The position numbers and the translations under genes are program-made. This document shows, in pieces, positions 1 through 6,898 of a stretch of DNA of 64,000 nucleotides. The notes beneath the pieces were generated by a model, which ran no database searches, was not told the DNA's origin, and saw only the letters and a program-made list of their open reading frames with translations. Every line of letters begins with the position of its first letter. Position 1 is the first letter of the stretch. Source of the DNA: an uncultured Chloroflexales bacterium (GTDB lineage: Bacteria; Chloroflexota; Chloroflexia; Chloroflexales; Chloroflexaceae); contig CAKZSI010000071.1 of NCBI GenBank assembly GCA_937918935.1, positions 1-64,000 of the forward strand. Direction: 5' to 3'.

Positions 1-189
1 CGGGCAACGCACAATCTCTGGGTGCTGCTGCGAGAAGCGCAGGACATCGCGGCGCACCTGGCAGCGCGGACCTATCGCGACTGGTACCCGTCGCATGTCC
101 AGAATGCGATCTACCGGACCCTCGTGGGCGATGCGCTGGAGTTGCTGGAAGATAAGCGCATGCGAAGCACTAGAGACGTGACGACCTGA
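1..189 (+). CDS. C-terminal fragment of an unknown protein, cut by the window edge
   Basis: An open frame runs from the first base to a TGA at 187-189 and encodes the last 62 residues of a protein that begins outside the window. The visible part is helical and charged (it contains LAARTYRDWYPSHVQNAIYR) with no motif I recognise. It lies 38 bases upstream of the carbonic anhydrase start and points the same way, so the two may be co-transcribed. An anion transporter would be a natural partner for carbonic anhydrase, but nothing in this tail supports that. Confidence 0.5.
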   Translation, partial: RATHNLWVLLREAQDIAAHLAARTYRDWYPSHVQNAIYRTLVGDALELLEDKRMRSTRDVTT

Positions 190-227
190 TCGCTCCTTTG
201 CCTCCTTTCAAGATAAGGAACACCTGC

Positions 228-878
228 GTGCGAACACTCAATCACCTGTTCAATAACAATCATCAGTGGGCTGCCAGGATTCTCGATCGCGATCCACGGT
301 TCTTCGAGAAACTCTCGCGCCAGCAGGCCCCCAGGTATGTGTGGATCGGCTGCTCCGACAGTCGCGTTCCGGCCAACGATATCGTCGGCCTGCTACCCGG
401 GGAACTCTTTGTTCACCGCAACGTGGCCAATCTGGTCATCCACACTGATCTGAACTGCCTGGCGGTACTCCAGTACGCAGTCGAAGTGCTCCGGGTCGAG
501 CACGTGATCGTCTGCGGGCACTATGGCTGCGGCGGGGTCAGGGCCGCGCTGCTCAACAAACGCCTGGGCCTGATTGACAACTGGCTCAGGCATGTCCAGG
601 ACGTGATGCACAGGCACGCCGCACTGCTGGAGGGTCTGTCCGATGAGGAACAACGACTCGATACGCTCTGCGAGTTGAACGTGATCGAGCAGGTAGTCAA
701 TGTCGCCCAGACCACAGTGGTCCAGAGCGCCTGGGATCGCGGGCAGGATCTGGAGATGCACGGCTGGATCTACCGCGTCTCCGACGGTCTGTTGCACGAC
801 CTGGAAGTGTGCGCGAAGAGCGAAGCGGAACTGCAGGAGCACTATCGGCGCGCCTGCGCACGCTATTGCCTGCGGTGA
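228..878 (+). CDS. can: Beta-class carbonic anhydrase
   Basis: Interconverts CO2 and bicarbonate in the cytoplasm. The 216-aa product has the two zinc-site signatures of beta carbonic anhydrases: CSDSR (Cys42, Asp44, Arg46) and GHYGCGGV (His98, Cys101). The Asp44-Arg46 dyad is intact and the length is normal. I chose the GTG at 228 because AAGGAA lies 7 bases upstream; an in-frame TTG at 198 would add ten residues with no visible ribosome-binding site. A strong intrinsic terminator follows directly. The physiological role (bicarbonate supply for carboxylases, or cyanate or pH physiology) cannot be read from the neighbours. Confidence 0.95.
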   Translation: MRTLNHLFNNNHQWAARILDRDPRFFEKLSRQQAPRYVWIGCSDSRVPANDIVGLLPGELFVHRNVANLVIHTDLNCLAVLQYAVEVLRVEHVIVCGHYGCGGVRAALLNKRLGLIDNWLRHVQDVMHRHAALLEGLSDEEQRLDTLCELNVIEQVVNVAQTTVVQSAWDRGQDLEMHGWIYRVSDGLLHDLEVCAKSEAELQEHYRRACARYCLR

Positions 879-885
879 GAGGGAT

Positions 886-919
886 GGTCTGGAAGGGCTT
901 CCCCCTTCCAGACCTTTTT
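886..919 (+). terminator. Rho-independent terminator after carbonic anhydrase
   Basis: A perfect 12-bp stem (GGTCTGGAAGGG at 886-897, complement at 903-914) with a 5-base loop is followed by five T residues. It starts 8 bases after the carbonic anhydrase stop codon. Its core resembles the GGGAGGGC/GCCCTCCC hairpins found elsewhere in the window. Confidence 0.9.
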
Positions 920-952
920 CATTCAAGGACCCGCCGGAGACATCTGATGGAG

Positions 953-1909
953 TCAATCCGTAAACATCCCACTCACCGACTCGCGGGTGTGGATGCGCCG
1001 GATGGCTTCGGCGAAGAGGGGCGCCACCGAGACGACTTCGATCTTCGGCGAGAAGGTCACCGGCTGGGTCTCGATGGAGTCGGTGATGAAGAGCCGTTCA
1101 AGGGGGCTGGCATCAATGCGCTCGACCGAGCCAGGCGTCAGCACGCCGTGGGTAACCATAGCGTAGACCTTGCGCGCGCCGCGCTCGACCAGGCGTTTTG
1201 CCACTTCGGTCAGTGTCCCGCCGGAAATGGTGAAGTCATCCACGATCAACGCGGTTTTGCCAGTCACGTCGCCGATGATCTCCAGCACCTCGGCGTGTTC
1301 ATCGTGGCCCGCGCGTTCCTTGTTGGCAATGGCCAGCGAGGTGCCAAGCGCATTGGCGTAGCGGCGCGCCGCCTTGACAAAACCGGCATCCGGAGAGACC
1401 ACCGCCAGATTCGGGAGTTGCAACTCGCGGATGCGTTCAACCAGCACGGGCATGGCGTACAGGTTGTCTACCGGCACATGGAAGAAGCCCTGGATCTGGG
1501 GTGCGTGCAGGTCCATCGTCACTACCCGGTCGCAGCCGGCCACTTCGATGCAGTCGGCGCAGACACGGGCGCGGATGGAGACACGCGGTTCGTCTTTCTT
1601 GTCGCCTTTGGCGTAACTGAAGTAGGGAATAACGGCAGTGACCGAGGCGGCGCTGGCCCGGTTGAGGGCGTCGATCCAGAACAGCAGTTCCATGAAGCTG
1701 TCGTTGGTCGGAAAGACCGTGCTCTGCACAACATAGGCTTCACGACCGCGAACGTTCTCCAGCACACGCACGAAGGTGTTGCCTTCGGAGAAGGTGATCA
1801 CCTCGCCTTTGCCCGGCGTGATCCCCAGATAGGCGCAGATCCTGGCGGTCAGGCGCCGGCTGCTGCTCCCCGCAAAGACCACCATCTCCTCGTCACTTAC
1901 TGCATTCAT
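953..1909 (-). CDS. prs: Ribose-phosphate pyrophosphokinase (PRPP synthase)
   Basis: Makes PRPP from ribose 5-phosphate and ATP for nucleotide, His and Trp synthesis. The 318-aa length is normal for the family. The signature DLHAPQIQGFF lies near residues 133-143, the flexible-loop region PYFSYAKGDKKD at 95-106 and the PRPP-binding loop VDDFTISGGT at 223-232. The loop differs from the usual VDDMIDTGGT, so this is a divergent member. The ATG at 1909 has GAGG about 5 bases upstream and an extended -10 box (TGC-TATACT) about 40 bases upstream. It converges on the carbonic anhydrase gene. Confidence 0.92.
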   Translation of the reverse strand: MNAVSDEEMVVFAGSSSRRLTARICAYLGITPGKGEVITFSEGNTFVRVLENVRGREAYVVQSTVFPTNDSFMELLFWIDALNRASAASVTAVIPYFSYAKGDKKDEPRVSIRARVCADCIEVAGCDRVVTMDLHAPQIQGFFHVPVDNLYAMPVLVERIRELQLPNLAVVSPDAGFVKAARRYANALGTSLAIANKERAGHDEHAEVLEIIGDVTGKTALIVDDFTISGGTLTEVAKRLVERGARKVYAMVTHGVLTPGSVERIDASPLERLFITDSIETQPVTFSPKIEVVSVAPLFAEAIRRIHTRESVSGMFTD

Positions 1910-1946
1910 CGTTGCCTCGCGTCTCTACCGGCTGGTCGCGGGAGAC

Positions 1947-1955
1947 AGTATAGCA
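1947..1955 (-). promoter_or_regulatory. Extended -10 promoter for prs
   Basis: The minus strand reads TGC-TATACT about 40 bases before the prs start. This is a TGn extended -10 box with one mismatch to TATAAT. No clear -35 is visible. Confidence 0.5.
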
Positions 1956-2081
1956 CGGGGGTGAGGAAGCGGGGGCAGACGTTGGCGCGCGTGAGATCTG
2001 GTTTCGCGGCGCGGCCTGTTGTGTACCTGTTGGGACGGCGTGGAGGGCTGCGCTCTCCGCGATCCACAGGCGTAAATGACC

Positions 2082-2576
2082 CTACGCTCCGCTACCCAGG
2101 GACGGAACTAACTCTGGCAGGAGGGGCGCATAGATCACGCTCAGACGCAGCAGCGGCCCGGCCAGCACCGAGGCCCGCAGCGCCTCGCTCCAGAGTGACA
2201 GGGGGTAGGCGTGCATAACCAGCACCAGCGCGGCGGCGGCGAGCAGCGCCTGCGCCAACCCCAGCAGGCCGCCCAGCAGATGGTCGAGCCAGCCCAGGAA
2301 CAGCAAGCCGACAAAGAGACGCAGCAGTGAGGCCACCAGACTGGCCGTCGCGCTGACCAGCAGCAGCACACCCAGAAAGCCCGCCGCGCCGGCTGCGCCG
2401 GGGTCGGCGATGAACGAACTCAACCACAAGGCCACGAGAGGTCCGTAGCGACCGGCGAGGGCAACGCCCACCACGAGACCGACCACGGCTATCACCTGCC
2501 GGATCAACCCCCAGTAAGCGCCAAGGCCGACAAACAGCGCGCCGCCAGCCAGGATGGTGTAGTCAAGCCAGTTCAC
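2082..2576 (-). CDS. CvpA-family membrane protein
   Basis: A 164-aa, very hydrophobic protein with about four transmembrane segments and the CvpA-type opening NWLDYTILAGGALF, followed by GLIRQVIAVVGLVVGVALAG. CvpA proteins sit in the inner membrane; the E. coli member is needed for colicin V production, but the general function is unclear. The frame is open further upstream to 2684, but that part is encoded by the palindromic repeat at 2605-2640, so I place the start at the GTG at 2576, where the family similarity begins. The ribosome-binding site is weak. Family assignment is by pattern and topology. Confidence 0.75.
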   Translation of the reverse strand: MNWLDYTILAGGALFVGLGAYWGLIRQVIAVVGLVVGVALAGRYGPLVALWLSSFIADPGAAGAAGFLGVLLLVSATASLVASLLRLFVGLLFLGWLDHLLGGLLGLAQALLAAAALVLVMHAYPLSLWSEALRASVLAGPLLRLSVIYAPLLPELVPSLGSGA

Positions 2577-2604
2577 GGTCAATCCAGACTGGTATACGTT
2601 TTCC

Positions 2605-2640
2605 TGGGAGGGCTGTGCCCTCCCAGACCCTCCCCTCTGG
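2605..2640. repeat. Palindromic repeat, family B
   Basis: TGGGAGGGC-TGT-GCCCTCCCA is a 9-bp perfect stem, followed by GACCCTCCCCTCTGG. The same core appears in many gaps of the window. It lies between the CvpA-like gene and the upstream hydrolase, both leftward. Confidence 0.85.
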
Positions 2641-2685
2641 CCAGTTATGCGCCACCGGGAGGGTTGCACATCACAGAACCGCATC

Positions 2686-3585
2686 TCACAGGCTCTGGCG
2701 GCGTTTGGTCTCGTAGCGGATCAGCCCGGCGACACTCATCTGGCTCCAGCAGCGCGCCACCAGCGCCCCCGGGCTGTCGTCGGGATATGGCAGCCAGCGG
2801 GCGGCCAGGGCGTTCACATCGGGGTCGCCATCGGCAATGGCGGCGTCAACCAGGGCCACCAGTTCTTCGAGCTTCTCCTGGGCGCGGTTGAGTTCGTAGT
2901 CTACGTCGTCGTGGGGACCGTAGTGGGTGATGTAGATGCGCGGGAAATGGTAGCTGCGGATGCGCGCGATCGTCGCCCGGTGGGCCTCCAGGTCATACGT
3001 CGGCACCGGCGTCACCGGGAGTGCCAGATGCCAGCGATCCATGGCCAGCCCGGCGGCATCACCGATGAACAGGCCGCCGCTCTTATGATCCCGGTAAGAG
3101 AGGTGGTCGGGCGAGTGACCCGGGGTGGCTATCGCCTCCAGCACCACATCGCGGCCCAGGTCGAGGCGCAGGTTCTCGGCGGGAAGGAGGCGCTCGGCGG
3201 GAATGGGCTTGATGTCGCCGTGCAACGGCCAGGCCTCTTCGCCGACCGCGCGGCGGACGCTCGGCAGGAGCTTGCTCGGATCCACCAGGTGCTTGCTGAC
3301 CGAGCTATTGATGTAAACGTGGGCGCGGGGCAGGGCGGCGGCCAGATAGCCCGCGCCCCCGGCATGATCCATATGGATGTGGGTGCACAGAATATGCTCA
3401 ACCTCTTCGGGACGAATGCCGAGCTGCTCCAGGCCGGCGAGGGTGTGGGGCACAGTCAGCGAGGTGCCCGTCTCGATCAGGGCGACAGTGTCGCCACGGA
3501 CGACGTAAGTCACGCCGATACCGGGGATACCGAGGAGATTATGGTCAATCGCGGTAATATGCGCGTCAACGGGGATGATCTCCAC
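2686..3585 (-). CDS. Metallo-beta-lactamase-fold hydrolase
   Basis: A 299-aa protein with the metallo-beta-lactamase zinc signature THIHMDHAGG (His69, His71, Asp73, His74), a further ligand His157 in TPGHSPDHLSY, and Asp176 in FIGDAAGL. The long C-terminal helical part (LNRAQEKLEELVALVDAAI) is typical of the larger glyoxalase-II/quorum-lactonase-like members. The GTG start at 3585 is supported by AAGGAGG 7 bases upstream; the frame is open upstream but overlaps the end of ricT. Substrate unknown; candidates include thioesters and lactones. It is probably co-transcribed with ricT upstream. Confidence 0.88.
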   Translation of the reverse strand: MEIIPVDAHITAIDHNLLGIPGIGVTYVVRGDTVALIETGTSLTVPHTLAGLEQLGIRPEEVEHILCTHIHMDHAGGAGYLAAALPRAHVYINSSVSKHLVDPSKLLPSVRRAVGEEAWPLHGDIKPIPAERLLPAENLRLDLGRDVVLEAIATPGHSPDHLSYRDHKSGGLFIGDAAGLAMDRWHLALPVTPVPTYDLEAHRATIARIRSYHFPRIYITHYGPHDDVDYELNRAQEKLEELVALVDAAIADGDPDVNALAARWLPYPDDSPGALVARCWSQMSVAGLIRYETKRRQSL

Positions 3586-3652
3586 GCAGGGCCTCCTTGA
3601 GCCATTCTGGGCGAGTGGTTCCAACACGGCGGGATGGGACAGGGTTGCCGGC

Positions 3653-4786
3653 TCACTCGGGCAGCTTCGGGTCGCCGCGCCCGCTCCGGCGCCGCCGGCG
3701 GCGCGCGGCGGGGGCCGGCGATTCGTCGGCGGGCGCGTCGGGAGCGGCGTCGCTCTCGTCCGGGCCGGTAGGCGCAGCCCGCGGCACACTGGCGGCGGCG
3801 GACGGCGGGATCAAGGTGGTCTCGTCCTCGTCTTCAAGGAAGTCAAGCTCATCGAACGCATCGTAGCTTTCAATCTCATCGCGCAGCCGGCGCCGCTCGC
3901 CGCGGTCGCGCTCGGCTCGGCGCTGTTGCGCGGGCGGAGTAATGCCTTCAGCGTTGCGCGCTTGCGCCAGGGCGGCCACCTGGGCAGTGGACACCTCGAT
4001 CTGGTCCAGGCTATAGATCTCCTGCATACCGCTACTGGCCAGTTGCACCAGCAACTGCTGTTTCAGCACCAGTTGGGCGATCACCTCACCAGGGCCATCT
4101 GGAGTCTGGACCCAGGCGCCCTTGCGGGGCAACTCGGCGCGCATGGTAACATACTGCTCGTGCTCATACGACAGGCAGCACAGCAGCCGGCCGCAGACAC
4201 CGCTGATCTTGCCGGGGTTCAGCGGCAGATCCTGGTCTTTGGCCATTTTGATGCTGACGCGGGCGTAATCGGGGAGGAACGAGGCGCAGCAGAGGATGCG
4301 CCCGCACGGGCCGATGCCGCCGAGGAGCCTGGCCTCGTCGCGGGGGCCGATCTGGCGCAACTCGATACGGCTGCGGAAGGTGCGCGCCAGGTCGCGCACG
4401 AGCATGCGAAAATCCACCCGCTTTTCGGCAGTGAAGTAGAAGGTCAGCCGTGAGCCATCGAAGCTGTACTCGGCCTTGACCAGTTTCATCGGCAGGCCGT
4501 GCTCGCGGACCTTCTCGGCGCAGCGGGCCAGCACCTCATCATGCCGGCTCTGCAACTGGCGCAGGCGCTCGAAATCCGCCGCTTCGGCGCGGCGCACCAC
4601 CGGCTTCAGTTCGGCGACGATCTCCTCCTCCGTCACCTCACGGCGCTCGTGGGCCACGCGAGCCAGTTCCAGGCCGCGCACGGTTTCGACGATCACGTAC
4701 TCACCGGCGCGCACATCGAGGTCGCCCGGGTCGAAGTAATAGACCTTGCCGCTATCCTTGAAGCGGATACCAACAACAACAGGCAT
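3653..4786 (-). CDS. ricT: PSP1-domain protein, RicT/YaaT family
   Basis: A 377-aa protein. Residues 1-270 form the PSP1 domain with the paired motif GGIGPCGRILCC and GVCGRLLCC: Cys161, 166, 167, 198, 203 and 204. In Bacillus subtilis RicT, such cysteines help the RicA-RicF-RicT complex bind [4Fe-4S] clusters and promote RNase Y-dependent mRNA processing. The last 110 residues are a charged low-complexity tail (DELDFLEDEDE, then Arg-rich) unlike the core, probably disordered. It sits downstream of the FHA-cyclase gene; no ricA or ricF neighbour is visible here. Confidence 0.9.
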   Translation of the reverse strand: MPVVVGIRFKDSGKVYYFDPGDLDVRAGEYVIVETVRGLELARVAHERREVTEEEIVAELKPVVRRAEAADFERLRQLQSRHDEVLARCAEKVREHGLPMKLVKAEYSFDGSRLTFYFTAEKRVDFRMLVRDLARTFRSRIELRQIGPRDEARLLGGIGPCGRILCCASFLPDYARVSIKMAKDQDLPLNPGKISGVCGRLLCCLSYEHEQYVTMRAELPRKGAWVQTPDGPGEVIAQLVLKQQLLVQLASSGMQEIYSLDQIEVSTAQVAALAQARNAEGITPPAQQRRAERDRGERRRLRDEIESYDAFDELDFLEDEDETTLIPPSAAASVPRAAPTGPDESDAAPDAPADESPAPAARRRRRRSGRGDPKLPE

Positions 4787-4797
4787 TGTGTTTCGAT

Positions 4798-4970
4798 TGG
4801 TCAGGGAGGAGGGTTCGCGGAAGTGCTACGCCCTCCCGGCCCCTCCCCTTCGGCAGGGGCATGGGGAAACCGCGACGGTGGCTCGCTCGGAGCGCATCTC
4901 ACGGCCTCGCCGCCCCTCCCTTTCAACAGGTGCGTGGGGAAACCAGGTTTCCCCACGTTCCTCCAACGGT
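4798..4970. repeat. Composite palindromic repeat (families A and B)
   Basis: The gap holds a B-like arm (CTACGCCCTCCCGG), a partial A element (GCATGGGGAAACCGCG near 4860) and a perfect A palindrome, CGTGGGGAAACC-A-GGTTTCCCCACG, at 4933-4957. It separates the cyclase gene from ricT, both leftward. No open frame here looks like a gene. Confidence 0.85.
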
Positions 4971-4971
4971 C

Positions 4972-6486
4972 CTACGCCGGTCCAAGCACCTTGAAGGCAC
5001 GCACCAGGCGCTGGCGCCCCTTCAAGGCCAGTTCGCCCATGGCCTCGAGCCGAAAGCGATCGCCCAGCAGGCCGGCGGTGGCCTCGCCGATGAGGACACT
5101 GCCCGGTTCGGCCTGGCCCTCAAGGCGTGAGGCAGTGTTCACCGTGTCGCCGATCACCGTGTACTCCAGGCGATGGCGCGTACCGAAAAACCCGGTGTAT
5201 GCCGGGCCCGTGTTGACCCCGATGCGAATGGCGAAGGCCCGGTCAGGCGCCCAGCGTTGCACCAGGCGCCGCTGCGCGGCCTGCATCTCCAGCGCGGCGG
5301 CCACCGCGCGAACGGCGTGCTGGTCGTCAGGCGGATCATCGGGCAGGCGGGGCGCGCCGAACAGGGCCATGATCCCGTCGCCGGTGTATTTGTCCACCGT
5401 GCCATTGTAGCGGAAAATGACTTCGGTTAAGGCATGCAGGTACTCATTGAGCAGGTCCTGCACCTCGCGGGGGGAGAGTCGTTCGGCGAGGGCCGTGAAG
5501 CCCTGGGCATCGGCGAAGAGCACGGTAACGACCTCTTCGCGGGCCTCCCAGAGCCGGCCGTGCTGGGCAATGTAGCGCGCGAGCGCCTGGGCCAGGTTGG
5601 GCGAGAGAAAGCGTTCCAGGTTCTGGCGCAACTGCCCCTGCACGCGGAGTTCTTCGGTGAGACGGGCGCGTTCAATGGCGACGGCGGCGAAGTTGGCGAT
5701 GGCAACCACCAGGTCGCGATCGCGCTCGCTGAACTGTTCGCGACCGGGCGAGTCGAGCATGATCAGCCCGATGGCCTGACCCTGCGCCATAAGCGGAACA
5801 CACAGGGCCGAGCGGATGTTGGCGCTGATTATACTTTCGACGCCGGCGAAGTCGAGGCGCGCGTCACGGGTCAGCACCGCTTCGCCGCCGTGGAGGGCCT
5901 TGCGCACAATGGTGCTCGAGATAGCCACCTCACCGGTGCCGGGAGGCACCACCACCCGTGGCACCAGTTCCTCGCCCCGGGCCAGCAGGAGCAGGCCCCG
6001 CTGGGCCGGCGCCACCCGCAGTACTTCCTCCATCACCCGCTCAAGCAGTTCGCGGTAATCCATCACCTGGGTCAGGCGCATGCCGATGGCGTAGAACTCC
6101 TGTAGATCGGCAGGCGCCAGGCGCTGTTCGGGGGCGCCCACCGCCTGCCCATGCGAGGCCAGGGGAAAGTAGCGGTTGTCGTCCAGGACGACATCCTGGG
6201 CCGCGCGATCCTCGTAGCGCAGGTCGAAGGGGCCAATGCCAATCACGTCGCCGTCGTTGAGCGGCTCCTCCTTGAGCCTCAGGCGATTGACGGTGATGCC
6301 ATTGCGACTGTTAAGATCGATCGCCCAGGCCTGATGACCGCGAAGTTCGATCCGCGCGTGATGACGCGAGACAATCGCATGGTTGAGCACAATGTCGTTA
6401 TCGAGTTGCCGCCCGATGGTCAGCCCGTTCGCGCCCAGGGGAAAGATGCGCGGTTCGCCATTGATGACTACAGATACGCGCGCCAT
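4972..6486 (-). CDS. FHA-GAF-class III adenylate cyclase
   Basis: Predicted to make cyclic AMP in response to phosphopeptide binding and a small ligand. Three domains in 504 aa: an FHA domain (about 1-95; GR at 25-26, SRHH near 41-44, NG near 62-63), a GAF domain (about 130-280) and a class III cyclase domain (about 318-504). Metal-binding aspartates are Asp326 (FADAQGFT) and Asp370 (TGDGIMALFG). Lys366 and Asp447 (IGDTVNTASR) are the adenine-specifying pair, and Asn450 and Arg454 the transition-state residues, so it should be active on ATP. The ATG at 6486 has GGAGG 6 bases upstream; a GTG at 6498 overlaps that site. The FHA domain implies a Ser/Thr kinase, not found here. Confidence 0.93.
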   Translation of the reverse strand: MARVSVVINGEPRIFPLGANGLTIGRQLDNDIVLNHAIVSRHHARIELRGHQAWAIDLNSRNGITVNRLRLKEEPLNDGDVIGIGPFDLRYEDRAAQDVVLDDNRYFPLASHGQAVGAPEQRLAPADLQEFYAIGMRLTQVMDYRELLERVMEEVLRVAPAQRGLLLLARGEELVPRVVVPPGTGEVAISSTIVRKALHGGEAVLTRDARLDFAGVESIISANIRSALCVPLMAQGQAIGLIMLDSPGREQFSERDRDLVVAIANFAAVAIERARLTEELRVQGQLRQNLERFLSPNLAQALARYIAQHGRLWEAREEVVTVLFADAQGFTALAERLSPREVQDLLNEYLHALTEVIFRYNGTVDKYTGDGIMALFGAPRLPDDPPDDQHAVRAVAAALEMQAAQRRLVQRWAPDRAFAIRIGVNTGPAYTGFFGTRHRLEYTVIGDTVNTASRLEGQAEPGSVLIGEATAGLLGDRFRLEAMGELALKGRQRLVRAFKVLGPA

Positions 6487-6630
6487 AGGCGCCTCCACGA
6501 AGCAAGTACGATGTGGCCCTGGCAGATGTACGCCGTTGCTCGACTCGCGGCGGTGGCAGGCGCGCGGCCGTCTGTCCCCGCACCTCCCCGGCCATCGTCA
6601 GCGAGACGGCCTGGATGAAACCGTTTGGGT

Positions 6631-6659
6631 ATTATAACCTTTTCAAACCCTGGCGGCAA
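6631..6659 (-). promoter_or_regulatory. Promoter for the adenylate cyclase gene
   Basis: On the minus strand, -35 TTGCCG (6654-6659) and a perfect -10 TATAAT (6631-6636) are separated by 17 bases. The leader to the ATG at 6486 would be about 135 bases. Confidence 0.6.
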
Positions 6660-6866
6660 ACCCGGTCCCGTCCCGATCAGTGGGGAGGCAACGTCCGCCT
6701 CCGGCGGGGGTTGGGGGCTTGCCCCATGAACGTTGCACGCGCCCTGCTGTCCCGACAGGGTCCCATCTCTGACCAGGTCATCGCAGAGGACGCGGCGTGG
6801 CGGAGAGTTGCCACGGCCGCCGATCTCTGCGTGCTCCGCGGCAAACAAGTGCGCCCCGTGCCGGTG

Positions 6867-6875
6867 TGCTATAAT
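6867..6875 (+). promoter_or_regulatory. Extended -10 promoter of the PP2C-like gene
   Basis: TGC-TATAAT lies 24 bases before the ATG at 6899, giving a short leader. No good -35 is visible, as expected for an extended -10 promoter. Confidence 0.6.
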
Positions 6876-6898
6876 CCCCACGCGGAGCAGGCACAGGA

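Larger units (their letters stand above)
6499..6898. other. Divergent intergenic region with two promoters
   Basis: 400 bases between the leftward cyclase and the rightward pseudophosphatase-like gene. It holds promoters for both, and a GC-rich stretch at 6680-6740 (GTCCGCCTCCGGCGGGGG, then GGGGGCTTGCCCC) that can form hairpins. No gene is evident. Confidence 0.6.
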